From Arachis hypogaea (lineage: Eukaryota; Streptophyta; Magnoliopsida; Fabales; Fabaceae), in the NCBI RefSeq assembly GCF_003086295.3, contig NC_092048.1, positions 112,484,276 through 112,548,275 of the forward strand: a stretch of 64,000 bases of DNA, read 5' to 3'. Shown one piece after another: positions 22,180 through 32,797 of the stretch; the first letter of the stretch is position 1; each line of letters begins with the position of its first letter. A program made the translations under genes and the position numbers. The notes below the pieces were generated by a model, which saw only the letters and a list, made by a program, of their open reading frames with translations, was not told where the DNA came from and did no database searches.

Positions 22180-23721
22180 TGATGAGCGAATATTTTATAC
22201 GCTTTTTGGGGTTAATTTCATATAGTTTTGGGTATGTTCTAGTTAGTTTTTAGTCTATTTTCATTAGTTTTTAGGAAAAATTCATATTTCTAGACTTTAC
22301 TATGAGTTGTGTATTTTTCTATAATTTCAGGTATTTTTCTGGCTGAAATTGAAGGAGCTGAGCAAAAATCTGATTCAGGCTGAAAAAGGACTGCTGATGC
22401 TGTTGGATTCTGACCTCCCTGCACTCAAAGTGGATTTTCTGGAGCTACAGAACTCGAAATGGCATGCTTCCAATTGCGTTGGAAAGTAGACATCCAGGGC
22501 TTTCCAGCAATATATAATAGTCCATACTTTGCACAAGGATAGATGACGTAAACTGGCGTTCAACGCCAGTTCTCTGCCCAATTCTGGCGTCCAGCGCTAG
22601 AAAAGGATCAAAAGCTGGAGTTGAACGCCCAAACTGGCACAAAAACTGGCGTTCAACTCCACAAATGACCTCTGCACATGAATTGCTTAAATCTCAGCCC
22701 CAGCACACACCAAGTGGGCCCCAGAAGTGGATCTCTGCATCATCCATCATAGTTTACTCATTTTTTGTAAACCTAGGCTACTAATTTAGTATTTAAACAA
22801 CTTTTAGAGACTTATTTTGCATCTCATGATAATTTAGATCTAAACTTTGTACTCTTTGATGGCATGAGTCTCTAAACTCCATTGTTGGGGGTGAGGAGCT
22901 CTGCTGTGTCTCGGTGAATTAATGCAAGTATTTCTGTTTTCTATTCAAACACGCTTGTTCCTATCTAAGATGTTCATTCGCGCTTAACTGTGATGAAGGT
23001 GATGATCCATGACACTCATCACCATTCTCAACCCATGAACGTGTGCCTGACAACCACCTCCGTTCTATATCAGATTGAATGAGTATCTCTTAGATCTCTT
23101 AATCAGAATCTTCGTGGTATAAGCTAGAATTGATGGCGGCATTCATGAGAATCCGAAAAGTCTAAACCTTGTCTGTGGTATTCCGAGTAGCATTCAAGGA
23201 TTGAATGACTGTGACGAGCTTTAAACTCCTGAAGGCTGAGCGTTAGTGACAAACGCAAAGGAATCAAGGGATTCTATTCCAACCGGATCGAGAACCAACC
23301 GGTGATTAGCCGTGCTGTGACAGAGCGCGTGAGCGTAGTTTTCACTGGAAGGATGGAAGGTAGCCATTGACAACGGTAATCCACCAACACACAGCTTGCC
23401 ATAGGAGGACGTGCGTGCGTGAACAAGAAGACAGGGGAAAGCAGAGATTCAGAAGACAAAGCATCTCCAAAACTCCAACATATTCTCCATTACTGCACAA
23501 CAAGTAACCTTTAATCCATGCTCTCTTGTTTAATTGCAATTCAACTGATAAACATAATTGACTTCCTGACTAAGATTTACAAGATAACCATAGATTGCTT
23601 CAAACCAACAATCTCCGTGGGATTCGACCCTTACTCACGTGAGGTATTACTTGGACGACCTAGTGCACTTGCTGGTCAGTGGTACGAGTTGTGAAAAGTG
23701 TGATTCACAATTTGTGCACCA
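22180..23721 (+). repeat. FIDEL-like 3' LTR
   Basis: 1542 bases, TGATGAGCG to GTGCACCA. It is colinear with the 5' LTR, with scattered single-base differences and a short indel near 23392. It contains the hairpin module (22480-22506) and the palindrome cluster (22553-22660). Confidence 0.93.
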
Positions 23722-23768
23722 ATATGCTCATGTACAAAGGTTCGAGACCCAGCACAGCAACATTGTCC
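23722..23768 (-). pseudogene. Captured ALDH2 fragment, catalytic-Cys part
   Basis: The minus strand from 23768 reads GQCCCAGSRTFVHE, the region around the catalytic Cys of ALDH2 enzymes. It starts directly after a TAG acceptor (23769-23771) and ends at the TSD ATATG of the FIDEL-like element. It continues in frame at 12577 once the insertion and one TSD copy are disregarded. Confidence 0.9.
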
Positions 23769-23949
23769 CTACAAATCAAGAATTACATAGACACCATAAG
23801 CATAGACATATTATAATTCACCTATATATTCAAGGGCCTAAGTTTAATAACCCTTTTCTGCTACCTTTCTGCTTTATTTGTTTCATCAGGTTATTACTTA
23901 TTTAGGAACTTAACTTAATTAGTTGAATTTAAGAATATATATATATTTG

Positions 23950-24385
23950 TAGGATGTGGTGGTGACTACATTTTCGACTTGTACTAGTGGAGTGACAGAT
24001 AATAATAACAATATTAATTATAATAATAGTACTCAACAGCAACAGCAGTTTGTGTGCTCTTAGAACCTGACTTGCAACCATTCAATTATTACACAAGGTG
24101 AAATATATTTAATTTCATGCAATCCAACCATTTTAAAGAACATTTTGGACATACTAAGGCTAAGTGCTATATGATACGAAATCAAAGTTTACCAAGTAAC
24201 AGTATCATAGAGTTCTGGATGCTGGCTCTCCACAAAATCCTCTTGATTGAATGTGACCACATCAATCAGAATCTTGGTGGACTCACCAATTTACATTTCA
24301 CTTTCAGCAGCTTTTCTCAAATTCTTATTTTCTCTCTTAACAAGTTCTGCAAAATTGGCCACAACAAGCTATCAGAATTTTCTGT
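23950..24385 (-). pseudogene. Unidentified captured exon-like sequence
   Basis: Between the ALDH and VIM fragments. After a TTTGCAG acceptor at about 24352, the minus strand reads ELVKRENKNLRKAAESE, then a stop, then codons including ESTKILIDVVTFNQEDF. I do not recognise a family. 23950-24060 is rich in CAA and AAT triplets and also unassigned. The splice-like border and position suggest further captured host sequence. Confidence 0.4.
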
Positions 24386-24432
24386 CATTTTTACTTACAT
24401 ATAAATAAAATGTTTGCTTGTGGTATCATAAA

Positions 24433-24775
24433 TTGAAATGGTCAACTGGTTGTTAATCCTAGGGTTTTCGGCCATCTTAGGTGGGATCTGACTCCGACAG
24501 TTTGCACAGGTCCACTTTGCCTGCCCAATCCACTTCTGGAAGCACTTCAAACAAAAGTTGTGACCACACGGCGTCTGCACACCCAACCAAAAAAAAAATC
24601 AGCTCCGTAAAATTGAATGGTGTGAAGATTGACATGAGGAAGCAATCCAGAACAGAACAAACTAACTATCACGGGTCTCTCCGGCAACTGCATGCAGATT
24701 GAGCAGTTCAGACTCACATCAAAGATGTCCTTCTCTGCTTTGCCATTCTCTGCTGCTGCGAGTGGCTTCGATGAG
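24433..24775 (-). pseudogene. Captured ORTHRUS/VIM (UHRF1-like) RING fragment
   Basis: Two minus-strand exons. About 24775-24680 encodes KAEKDIFDVSLNCSICMQLP then ERP. 24574 to about 24433 encodes TPCGHNFCLKCFQKWIGQ then TCANCRSQIPPKM. Together they carry every Cys and His of a C3HC4 RING finger, closest to the VIM/ORTHRUS ubiquitin ligases that maintain DNA methylation. The intron between them starts with GT and ends GTGTGCAG. The PHD, YDG/SRA and second RING domains are absent. Confidence 0.88.
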
Positions 24776-24779
24776 CGAG

Positions 24780-25430
24780 TGGACCAAAATTAAAGTTGAA
24801 AGCCAAAATTAAAGTTGTGGCACAATCACAAAATTAAAAATCGCAGGAAGTGGACCAAAATCAAAATTCGATGGAACCAAAACCAAAATCAAGAAAAGAA
24901 AAACCCTAAATTCGGTAATTTGATAATAACACATTATAAGAAATGAATCAAAATAGAACTTCCATGAAACAACTAGGAAGAAATAAGCGATAAGGAGCAT
25001 CGAGTCAATTATCAAAGCCGCATGAAAGACGAAATGCTAGAAACAATAATTAAGAGTGAATACAAAATCAAAAACGAAATCATTATTGAGAGAGGGTGTA
25101 ATTAGAATAATTAACATATAACAATCATTGAAGTAATTAGAACCAGAGGATGTGAATTTAGTTACAGATCTAGAAGTGAGAAGTTAGAATGCAAACTGAG
25201 AAACCGATCGAGGAGAAGGCATGTTAATGGATGAGGAGAAGCTATCAAAGCAAAAGGTCGAGGAAGGAGGAGAAGCTCGCAGATCTGGAGAAAATCTTGA
25301 CGGAGGAGGAGAAGCTCGAAGGAGCAAAAATGGCGTTTCTGCGAGAGCAAACCCGATGGAACTTAATGTATTTGGATGGAACTTTATATCTGAGAGGCTG
25401 AAATTTCATTTCTCTTTTTAATAGTGTGAT
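24780..25430 (-). other. CACTA right-arm sequence, unassigned
   Basis: About 650 bases between the VIM fragment and the right subterminal region. Minus-strand 25350-25162 is CT-rich like a 5' leader, but no protein is recognisable. This is where a promoter for the minus-strand gene fragments would lie if they are transcribed. Confidence 0.45.
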
Positions 25431-27654
25431 CATAGGGCATTTTGAAACCACTGGAATCATCAACAGTCGCCATTGAAAAAGGAATGAATTACGGCAATCA
25501 CATAAACTGCCCTAATTTTAATGCCGTTTTATACACTTTTTTTGTAGTGGGCCCATGGCATAACAAGCACTTCCACCGCCATCCTCCGCTTCTCACATAA
25601 TCATCTTTGATCCTCATTAATCATTCATTTTTCCCTTGCTTCAGTCGCAAGTTACCACATTTACTAGCTCCTTGTCTCATTGCTAGGCATATCATAATGA
25701 TTTAAGACATAAGTGATGAGATCGGAGGGTTAGAAGTATGAAATTTGGCTTTTAAAACTCAAAAACCAACTTTGGGATGAAAACAGGGCCACGCGTACGC
25801 GCACTCCACGCGCAAGCGCCATACACGCGGACGCGTGGATTGAAAAATAGCCAACGACGCGTACGCGTCACCCACGCGTACGCGCGGGCACATTTGTGCC
25901 CCAGGCATAAAACTGGCATAACTCTGGCACAACTCTCTGAAAAAAGGCTGGGCATTTGGTGCAGCGCATCGACGCGCCCGCGCACACCATGCGCACGCGT
26001 AGATTGTGCCTTCTTGAAGAACGACGCGCACGCACCAAGTGCGCCTACGCGTGGGGGGTTATTCTGCTAAAAATTTTCTAAGTTAAAAGCTGCAGAATTC
26101 ACAAATTCAACCTCCAATCTTCCGAAAGACATAACTTTCTCGTTTTAAATCGTTTTTCGCCCGTTCTTCAAACGGCATGGACATCCCGGATCCAATTTCA
26201 TTTCTAAATAAGTTTGGTACAAAACGGGGATCTGTAGTCCAAGTTATGTTCCGTCAAAGCATGCCCAAAAACCATGTTTTCTTACAAAACCACAAAGTGC
26301 CATTTTCAAAACAAGCCACTTTCAACTATTTTCAAAATCAACCAAAACATGCCAATTTCAACCCTTTTTGAAATCAATCAAAATGTACCAAAATCAACAT
26401 CAAGCCATTCTCAACTCACACATTGACACTTTACCAAAATTCCCAAAACCACCATCCAACCATTTTAACACTTCTCAATCAATGGCTAAAGGACAAACAC
26501 AATATCATGTCATACATCCTTCCTCATCCCAATTTCCAATAATACCATTTCCAATCAACTATCATTATACATAATCATCATCATACTCACCATCAACATG
26601 GTACTACCCACCAATTCAACCTGAATCATTCATCAAGCATATATCACAACATACATTTCTCATATATCACACAATCAAGGCATCAATATTCATAATCACA
26701 TATATGATCACATCATATATCTCAACCATTCAACAACATCATCAATTCAATGCCTATCTTAGGGCCTCTAGCCTAAGTATTTCCTACCACATTACATATT
26801 AGATACGAGAAACTGAGACCATACCTTAGCCGATTTCCCAAGCTCAACCGGAGCACTTCCAAATCACTTTTCCTCAAGCTCTCAAGGTCTCAACACTTCC
26901 AAGAACAGATTTTATCACACAAAACTCTCTCTCCAGATTTTCAAAATCACCAGTCAAGCTCCAATATTCACATACACACAACCTAAGCCACAATCATCAT
27001 ACCCATACACAACATCTCAATACCCAAACATCATAGAACAATAATTTACACTAGGGTTGAGAATCTTACCACACCCAAGGTCCAAGGAGACAATATTAAC
27101 CTCCTCCTTCAAGAGAGTTAGGCCCTATAACATCAAAGAACCCAAAATCTCAACATTTTACCCAAGAAACTCGAAAACAAGGGCTGGAATTTCGAATAGC
27201 AAAACGTGGCTTACCTCAAGATTGATTCTATGGATTTTGTAGAGCTCTTCGCGGTGAACGCATGGCCACAAACGGTGCGGAAATCAGAGCTCTAGATCAA
27301 AAATTATGGTGGTTTGAAGATCAAGTGAGAGATAGAAGTTTGAGAGAGTGTTCTTCCCCTCCCTTACTCTATTTCAGCGTGTGTGTGTGTAACAAATGAG
27401 GAGAGGGAGTGCTGAAAACTAGGGTTTTGGTTTAGTTTAGTTGAGCTAAGGGCCCACTTTGGGTCTGGTTGGCCTGGTTTGGCCCGTTCGGTCCAATCTT
27501 GGTCCGATTTCTATAAAATTGGTACCGAAATTCTCGTCTCAATCTCCTCTATCATATTAAGCCATAAAAATCATTTATGGGTTAATTAGCTGTTAATTAA
27601 CCGGGTCTTACATTCTACCCACTAAATTGGAAATTTTGCCCACAAAATTCAAAT

Positions 27655-28210
27655 TCAATTACCTGAGAATAAGTGCGGATAATCCGTTCGCATCTCCGAC
27701 TCAAGTTCCCAAGTGTGTTCCTCGACACCGCCTCGACTCCAAGCCACTTTGACTAATGAAACCTCTTTTCCACGCAACCGTTTGATACTAGTATCATCAA
27801 TTCTGACTGTAGCCACTGGAAGCATCAAATCTTCTCTTAACTGAACCGATTCAGGTTCTAACACATGGCTAGCATCGGGAGTGTACTTCCGAAGCTGTGA
27901 CACGTGAAACACATCGTGCAGGTTCGAAAGATGAGGTGGTAGAGCCATCCGATACGCCACCGGTCCAATCCTCTCCAGGATCTGAAATGGACCAATGTAT
28001 CGAGGATTCAACTTCTTCGCTTTAATTGCCCTACCTACTCCTGTGGTTGGAGTAACCTTAAGGAAAATATGATCTCCTTCCTCAAATTCCAAGGGCTTCC
28101 GCCTCTGATCGGCATAACTCTTCTGGCGACTCTGCGCTGTAAGCATCCTATCTCGGATTTTCTTGACTTGTTCAGTGGTCTCAGCTATCATCTCCGGCCC
28201 CAACAAGCCT
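27655..28210 (-). pseudogene. Chromovirus integrase C-terminus and chromodomain
   Basis: Open minus-strand frame 28206-27655. It begins [20 protein letters not shown], follows with the GDHIFLKVTP and KLNPRYIGPF binding module, and ends in a chromodomain (KEVSLVKVAWSRG, EEHTWELESEM). The chromodomain targets integration to marked chromatin. It is joined at about 28208-28216 directly to the zinc region of integrase, so the whole catalytic core (all three D,D,E residues) is missing and the frame is shifted. Confidence 0.92.
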
Positions 28211-28977
28211 TTAAATCATGGTACATCTTAGTACTTCCCGGGTGAATAGAGAATCCGCTTTTGTGTGCCTCCTTTAAGATATCTTGCCTCAAAGTGCCAA
28301 CATCCGGCACAATGATCCTACCCTTGAATCTCCATAACCCATCTTTTTCTTCCGACACTCTCCACTGTTTTCCTTGCTCGATAGCCGGTAACACCTTCCA
28401 TAACGCTTCATCATTTTCATGAGCCTTTAGGAGTTCGGACTTAAAGTCACTCGAGATTTCTAATCGGCTCAAACACAAGGTTCCAGATACTTCTCGAGCA
28501 CCAATTTTTAGATTCTCGAATCCCTTGAGCAACTTCTCCTCTTGAAGCATCATCCAAGCCGCATATAACGACTTCCGACTTAACACATCTGCCACTACAT
28601 TCGCCTTTCCCGGATGGTAATTCAACTCAAAATCGTAGTCCTTCAATAATTCCATCCACCTTCTCTGCCTCATATTAAGCTCTTTCTGATCAAAGAGATA
28701 TTTCAAGCTCTTGTGATCGGAGAAGACTTGGAACTTAATCCCATAGAGATAATGCATCCACACCTTCAAGGCAAACACAACCGCAGCGAGTTCCAAATCG
28801 TGCGTAGGGTAACTAACTTCGTGAGGTCTCAACTGTCGTGAGGCATACGCCACCACATTATGATGCTGCATCAGCACGCACCCTAGACCCTTTAATGAGG
28901 CATCACAGTACACCTCAAAAGGCTCGTTCGGCTTAGGTAACACTAACACAGGTGCAGTGGTCAACTTTTTCTTCAAT
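28211..28977 (-). pseudogene. Chromovirus RNase H and start of integrase
   Basis: The minus-strand frame shows RNase H ([18 protein letters not shown], then [20 protein letters not shown]) and the [12 protein letters not shown] part of the integrase zinc region. The HH pair is present; the CC pair is lost in the deletion at about 28210. A TAG at 28980-28982 separates it from the RT, at a codon where relatives have Gln (C-to-T type change). Confidence 0.92.
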
Positions 28978-30104
28978 GTCTAAAAGCTCTCCTTGCACTC
29001 AGGAGTCCAAACAAACGGAGTGTCTTTGCGGGTTAACTTTGTCAACGGCAAGGCTACTTGCGAAAAGCCTTTGATGAACCTTCGGTAATAGCCAGCTAAA
29101 CCCAGAAAACTCCTTATCTCAGTTACTGTAGTTGGTTGCCTCCAATCTATCACAGCTTCCACCTTAGTTGGATCTACGGCTATTCCCTTCTTACTCACCA
29201 CGTGACCCAAAAACTTCACCTCACTCTTCCAGAACTCACACTTAGACAGTTTCGCATAGAGTTTCTTCTCCTTTAAAATCTGCAACGCGGTCCGCAAGTG
29301 TTCCGCATGCTCTTCTTCAGTCTTGGAGTAAATCAGTATGTCGTCAATGAAGACAACAACGAATTTATCCAGAAACGGACGGAACACTCTATTCATGTAA
29401 TCCATAAACACTGCAGGAGCGTTCGTCAACCCAAAAGACATTACAGTGTACTCGTAATGACCATAACGAGTCCTGAAAGCGGTTTTAGGGATATCCTCAC
29501 CCCTCACCCTTATCTGGTGATAACCGGATCGCAAATCGATCTTGGAGAAAACCCCAGCTCCTTGTAACTGATCCATGAGATCATCAATCCTCGGCAATGG
29601 GTACTTATTCTTTATGGTGACCTTGTTCAGCTGCCTGTAATCCACACAGATTCGCATACTTCCATCTTTCTTCTTTACCAGTAACACTGGAGCACCCCAC
29701 GGGGAAACACTTGGTCGGATAAAGTTCTTACCCAATAATTCCTCTAACTGAGACTTTAGCTTGGCCATCTCTAACGGTGACATTCTATAAGGAGCACTTG
29801 AGATTGGTCCCGCCTCAGGCACCAATTCAATAGCAAACTCGACCTCTCAGTTAGGTGGAAATTCCTCAATATCATCGGGAAACACTTCCAGAAACTCACA
29901 CACTACCGGAATCTGATCCAACCTTTGGTCATCACTCGAAACACCCGCGGTTAACAACAGGATACCCTGACATTCGATTCCAGAACAGTTCACCATCATC
30001 GAATTCAAGTAATAATTATTTACCACAACCGGCCCTTCTGTATCTTCTGGCATAAAGTACACCGACTTTGTAGAACAATCAAGCAGGACATGGTTCTCAG
30101 TTAA
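28978..30104 (-). pseudogene. Chromovirus reverse transcriptase
   Basis: The same minus-strand frame carries PVVCEFLEVFPDDI, then [45 protein letters not shown] and the catalytic [10 protein letters not shown] (about 29335-29365). The RT core is otherwise intact. Nonsense codons near 29848 and 30105 interrupt it, each explicable by a single C-to-T or G-to-A change. Confidence 0.92.
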
Positions 30105-31142
30105 TCAGTCCACTCCCAAGATAAGATCAAGACCGATCATCGGTAAGCAGATTAAATTATGGACAAAGTCACGCTGCTTGAACCTAAACGAAACTTTCGG
30201 GCATCCTAGCTTAGTTACCATGGCTTCATGGGTAGCATTATATACTTTTAGGTCATAACCTAAGGTTACGATCTTCAATCCTGACTCATGGGCTTTTTCA
30301 AATGCAATGAATGAATGCGATGCTCCCGAATCAAATAAAGCATTTAAAGTTTGACCAGCCATTTCACAGTTACCTCGAATGAGTGTCTCGGATCCCTCTG
30401 CACCCTTAGCTAAGGTGGCAAACACCCGACCACTCTGTTGTGCTTTCCCAGCACCTTGCTTCTGCTGCTCCGGACAACTTGCGGCTCTATGCCCTGCCTT
30501 TCCATAATTGTAGCACAAACCCCATCCGGCCTTGCATGGTACTCCCGGATGGTGACTTCCACACCTAGTACAAGCTTGATCATTCTGAGGCTGCTTTCCA
30601 AACCTTTTCCCTTGGGAGTAGTTGTTGTTGGGCCTCCTAAAGGAACCTCCCCTCTTGAAAGGCGGGCCTCTAGGTGCAAAACTCTTCCCTCGGTTCTGTG
30701 GAAATGATCCTTTGTGACTTCTTTTCTCAGCGGCTACCCTCTTCACACACTCTTCAGCAACCCTACACTTGTTCACCAACTCGGAGAGAGTCCTAATCTC
30801 CATTGGTCCCACTGAACTGAAAATATTGCTCCAAAGTCCTCCTTCGTACTTAACACACTTCCATTCCTCATATTCCACCTGAGTCCCTTGACACATACGA
30901 GAGAATCTAAACAGCTCCTCAAACTTGTCAGTATACTCAGATACGGACATAGTACCCTGCTTCAGCTGCAACAATTTGAGCTCCTTGGCCGTCCTAGCAG
31001 AAGTCGGAAAGTACTTCTTATAGAACTCCTCTTGGAAGACATCCCAGGTGATATAATCATCACCCTGCTGCAGGAGGCGTCGGATTCCTTGCAACCAATG
31101 CGACGCTTCCCCAGTGTAAAAATAGGTAGCGAACTCCACACG
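30105..31142 (-). pseudogene. Chromovirus gag C-terminal part and protease
   Basis: Minus-strand frame 31142-30105. The gag domain (FATYFYTGEASHWLQGIRRL, PTSARTAKELKLLQLKQG), a basic Gly/Arg linker and a zinc knuckle read CYNYGKAGHRAASC, in which the second Cys is Tyr, so metal binding is probably lost. The aspartic protease follows with LFDSGASHSFIA at about 30310-30345. Its N-terminal partner lies at 41731-42049, on the other side of the inserted element. Confidence 0.9.
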
Positions 31143-31147
31143 CTGCC

Positions 31148-32773
31148 TGATGAGCGGATAATTTATACGCTTTTTGGCATTTTTTTAGTATGTTTTTAGT
31201 AGGATATAGTTACTTTTAGGGATGTTTTTATTAGTTTTTATGTTAAATTCACATTTTTGGACTTTACTATGAGTTTGTGTCTTTTTCTATGATTTCATGT
31301 ATTTTCTGGCTGAAATTGAAGGACTTGAGCAAAAATCAGATTCAGAGATTGAAGAAGGACTGCTGATGCTGTTGGATTCTGACCTCCCTGCACTCAAAGT
31401 GGATTTTCTGGAGCTACAGAAATCCAAATGGCGCGCTCTCAACGGCGTTGGAAAGTAGACATCCAGGGCTTTCCAGTAATATATAATAGTCCATACGTTG
31501 CTCGAGTTTAGATGACGCAAAAGGGCATTGAACGCCAGTTCTATGCTGCAGTCTGGAGTTAAACGCCAGAAACACGTCACGAACCAAAGTTGAATGCCAG
31601 AAACATGTTACGACTTGGTGTTCAACTTCAAAAGAAGCCTCTGCCCGTGTAAACTTCAAGCTCAGCCCAAGCACACACCAAGTGGGCCCCGGAAGTGGAT
31701 TTATGCATCAATTACTTACTTCTGTAAACCCTAGTAGCTAGTCTTGTATAAATAGGACTTTTTACTATTGTATTTACATCTTTGGATCATCTTGGGACGT
31801 CTAGTTCTTAGATCATGGGGGCTGGCCATTCGGCCATGCCTGAACCTTTCACTTATGTATTTTTCAACGGTAGAGTTTTTGCACTCCATATATTAAGGTG
31901 TGGAGCTCTGCTGTTCCTCATGATTTAATGCAAAGTACTACTGTTTTATATTCAATTCAACTTATTCCGCTTCTAAGATATCCATTCGCACCCAAGAACA
32001 TGATGAATGTGATGATTATGTGACGCTCATCATCATTCTCACTTATGAACGCGTGCCTGACAAACACTTCCGTTCTACATGCAAACAAGCTAGAATGAGT
32101 ATCTCTTAGATATCTAATACAGAGGACCGAGTCCGAGATATTAGAATCTTCGTGGTATAAGTTAGAACTCATGGATGGCCATTCCTGAGATCCAAAAAGT
32201 CTAAACCTTGTCTGTGGTATTCCGAGTAGGATCTGAGAAGGGATGGCTGTGACGAACTTCAAACACGCGAGTACTGGGCGTAGTGACAGACACAAAAGGA
32301 GGGTGAATCCTATTCCAGTATGATCGAGAACCTCCAGATGATTAGTCGTGCCGTGACAGAGCATTTAGACCTTTTTCACAGAGAGGATGGGATGTAGCCA
32401 TTGACAACGGTGATGCCTTACAGAAAGCTTGCCATGGAAAGGAGTAGGACTGGTTGGATGAAGACAGCAGGAAAGCAGAGGATCAGAGGAACGAAAGCAT
32501 CTCTATACGCTTATCTGAAATTCTCACCAATGATTTACATAAGTATTTCTATCTTTATTTTCTGTTTATTTATTATTATTATTTGAAAACTCCATAACCA
32601 TTTGATATCCGCCTGACTGAGATTTACAAGATGACCATAGCTTGCTTCATACCAACAATCTCCGTGGGATCGACCCTTACTCACGTAAGGTTTTATTACT
32701 TGGACGACCCAGTGCACTTGCTGGTTAGTTGTATCGAAGTTGTGACAAATTATGAATTAAGATTAGAGCACCA
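31148..32773 (+). repeat. 5' LTR of the pol-less element
   Basis: 1626 bases, TGATGAGCGG to TAGAGCACCA. It carries the hairpin module (31449-31475), a cluster of GGCATTGAACGCCAG-type palindromes (about 31520-31630) and TATAAATA at 31747-31754. Confidence 0.92.
31747..31754 (+). promoter_or_regulatory. LTR TATA box
   Basis: TATAAATA lies 600 bases into the LTR and is repeated at 40671-40678 in the other LTR. The sister FIDEL-like LTR has the weaker TATTTAAA at this position. Confidence 0.65.
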
Positions 32774-32779
32774 AGTTTT

Positions 32780-32797
32780 TGGCACCGTTGCCGGGGA
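32780..32797 (+). promoter_or_regulatory. Primer-binding site (tRNA-Asp)
   Basis: TGGCACCGTTGCCGGGGA, identical to the PBS at 14129-14146 and one base from the complement of the tRNA-Asp 3' end. Confidence 0.85.

Larger units (their letters stand above)
12583..23721 (+). mobile_element. FIDEL-like Athila-type LTR retrotransposon
   Basis: An 11,139-bp element with near-identical LTRs (12583-14122 and 22180-23721), TG/CA ends and TSD ATATG (12578-12582 and 23722-23726). The PBS matches tRNA-Asp, typical of Athila. Order: leader, gag, protease, RT, RNase H, integrase, spacer, then an ORF in the env position. Size and LTR length fit the peanut FIDEL family as I remember it. Coding capacity is broken by two in-frame amber codons, a 1-base frameshift, a stop in the integrase tail and a truncated 3' ORF. 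The similar LTRs make it one of the youngest insertions here. Confidence 0.93.
8131..25549 (-). mobile_element. Non-autonomous CACTA transposon carrying host gene fragments
   Basis: Starts CACTACAAAAAAA and ends TTTTTTTGTAGTG, the terminal inverted repeat class of CACTA/En-Spm elements. It is flanked by 3-bp TSD GGC (8128-8130 and 25550-25552). The other chromovirus LTR has the unoccupied site at about 43621-43636, confirming both borders. Net length without the FIDEL-like insertion is about 6.3 kb. I find no transposase (TNPD or TNPA) similarity. The interior holds exons from at least five host genes with introns, all on the minus strand. It can only move if an autonomous relative supplies transposase. 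Confidence 0.92.
6781..27612 (-). repeat. Chromovirus 3' LTR, split by a CACTA element
   Basis: LTR sequence is 6781-8130 and 25553-27612, about 3.41 kb once the CACTA element and one TSD copy are removed. It aligns along its length with the other LTR (42267-45740). Two small deletions explain most of the length difference: about 33 bases in the CpG-rich tract near 25800 and about 29 bases near 27570, each between short direct repeats. The internal side reads TTCTACCCAC, the complement of the purine-rich priming tract. Confidence 0.9.

Noticed and set aside
8131..25549. Autonomous CACTA with transposase
   Set aside because: No stretch of the net 6.3 kb resembles TNPD or TNPA; all recognisable coding pieces are host-gene fragments.
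25752..26070. ORFs on both strands in the CpG-rich LTR tract
   Set aside because: Translated palindromic ACGCGTACGCG repeats; the same frames appear on both strands and again in the second LTR.
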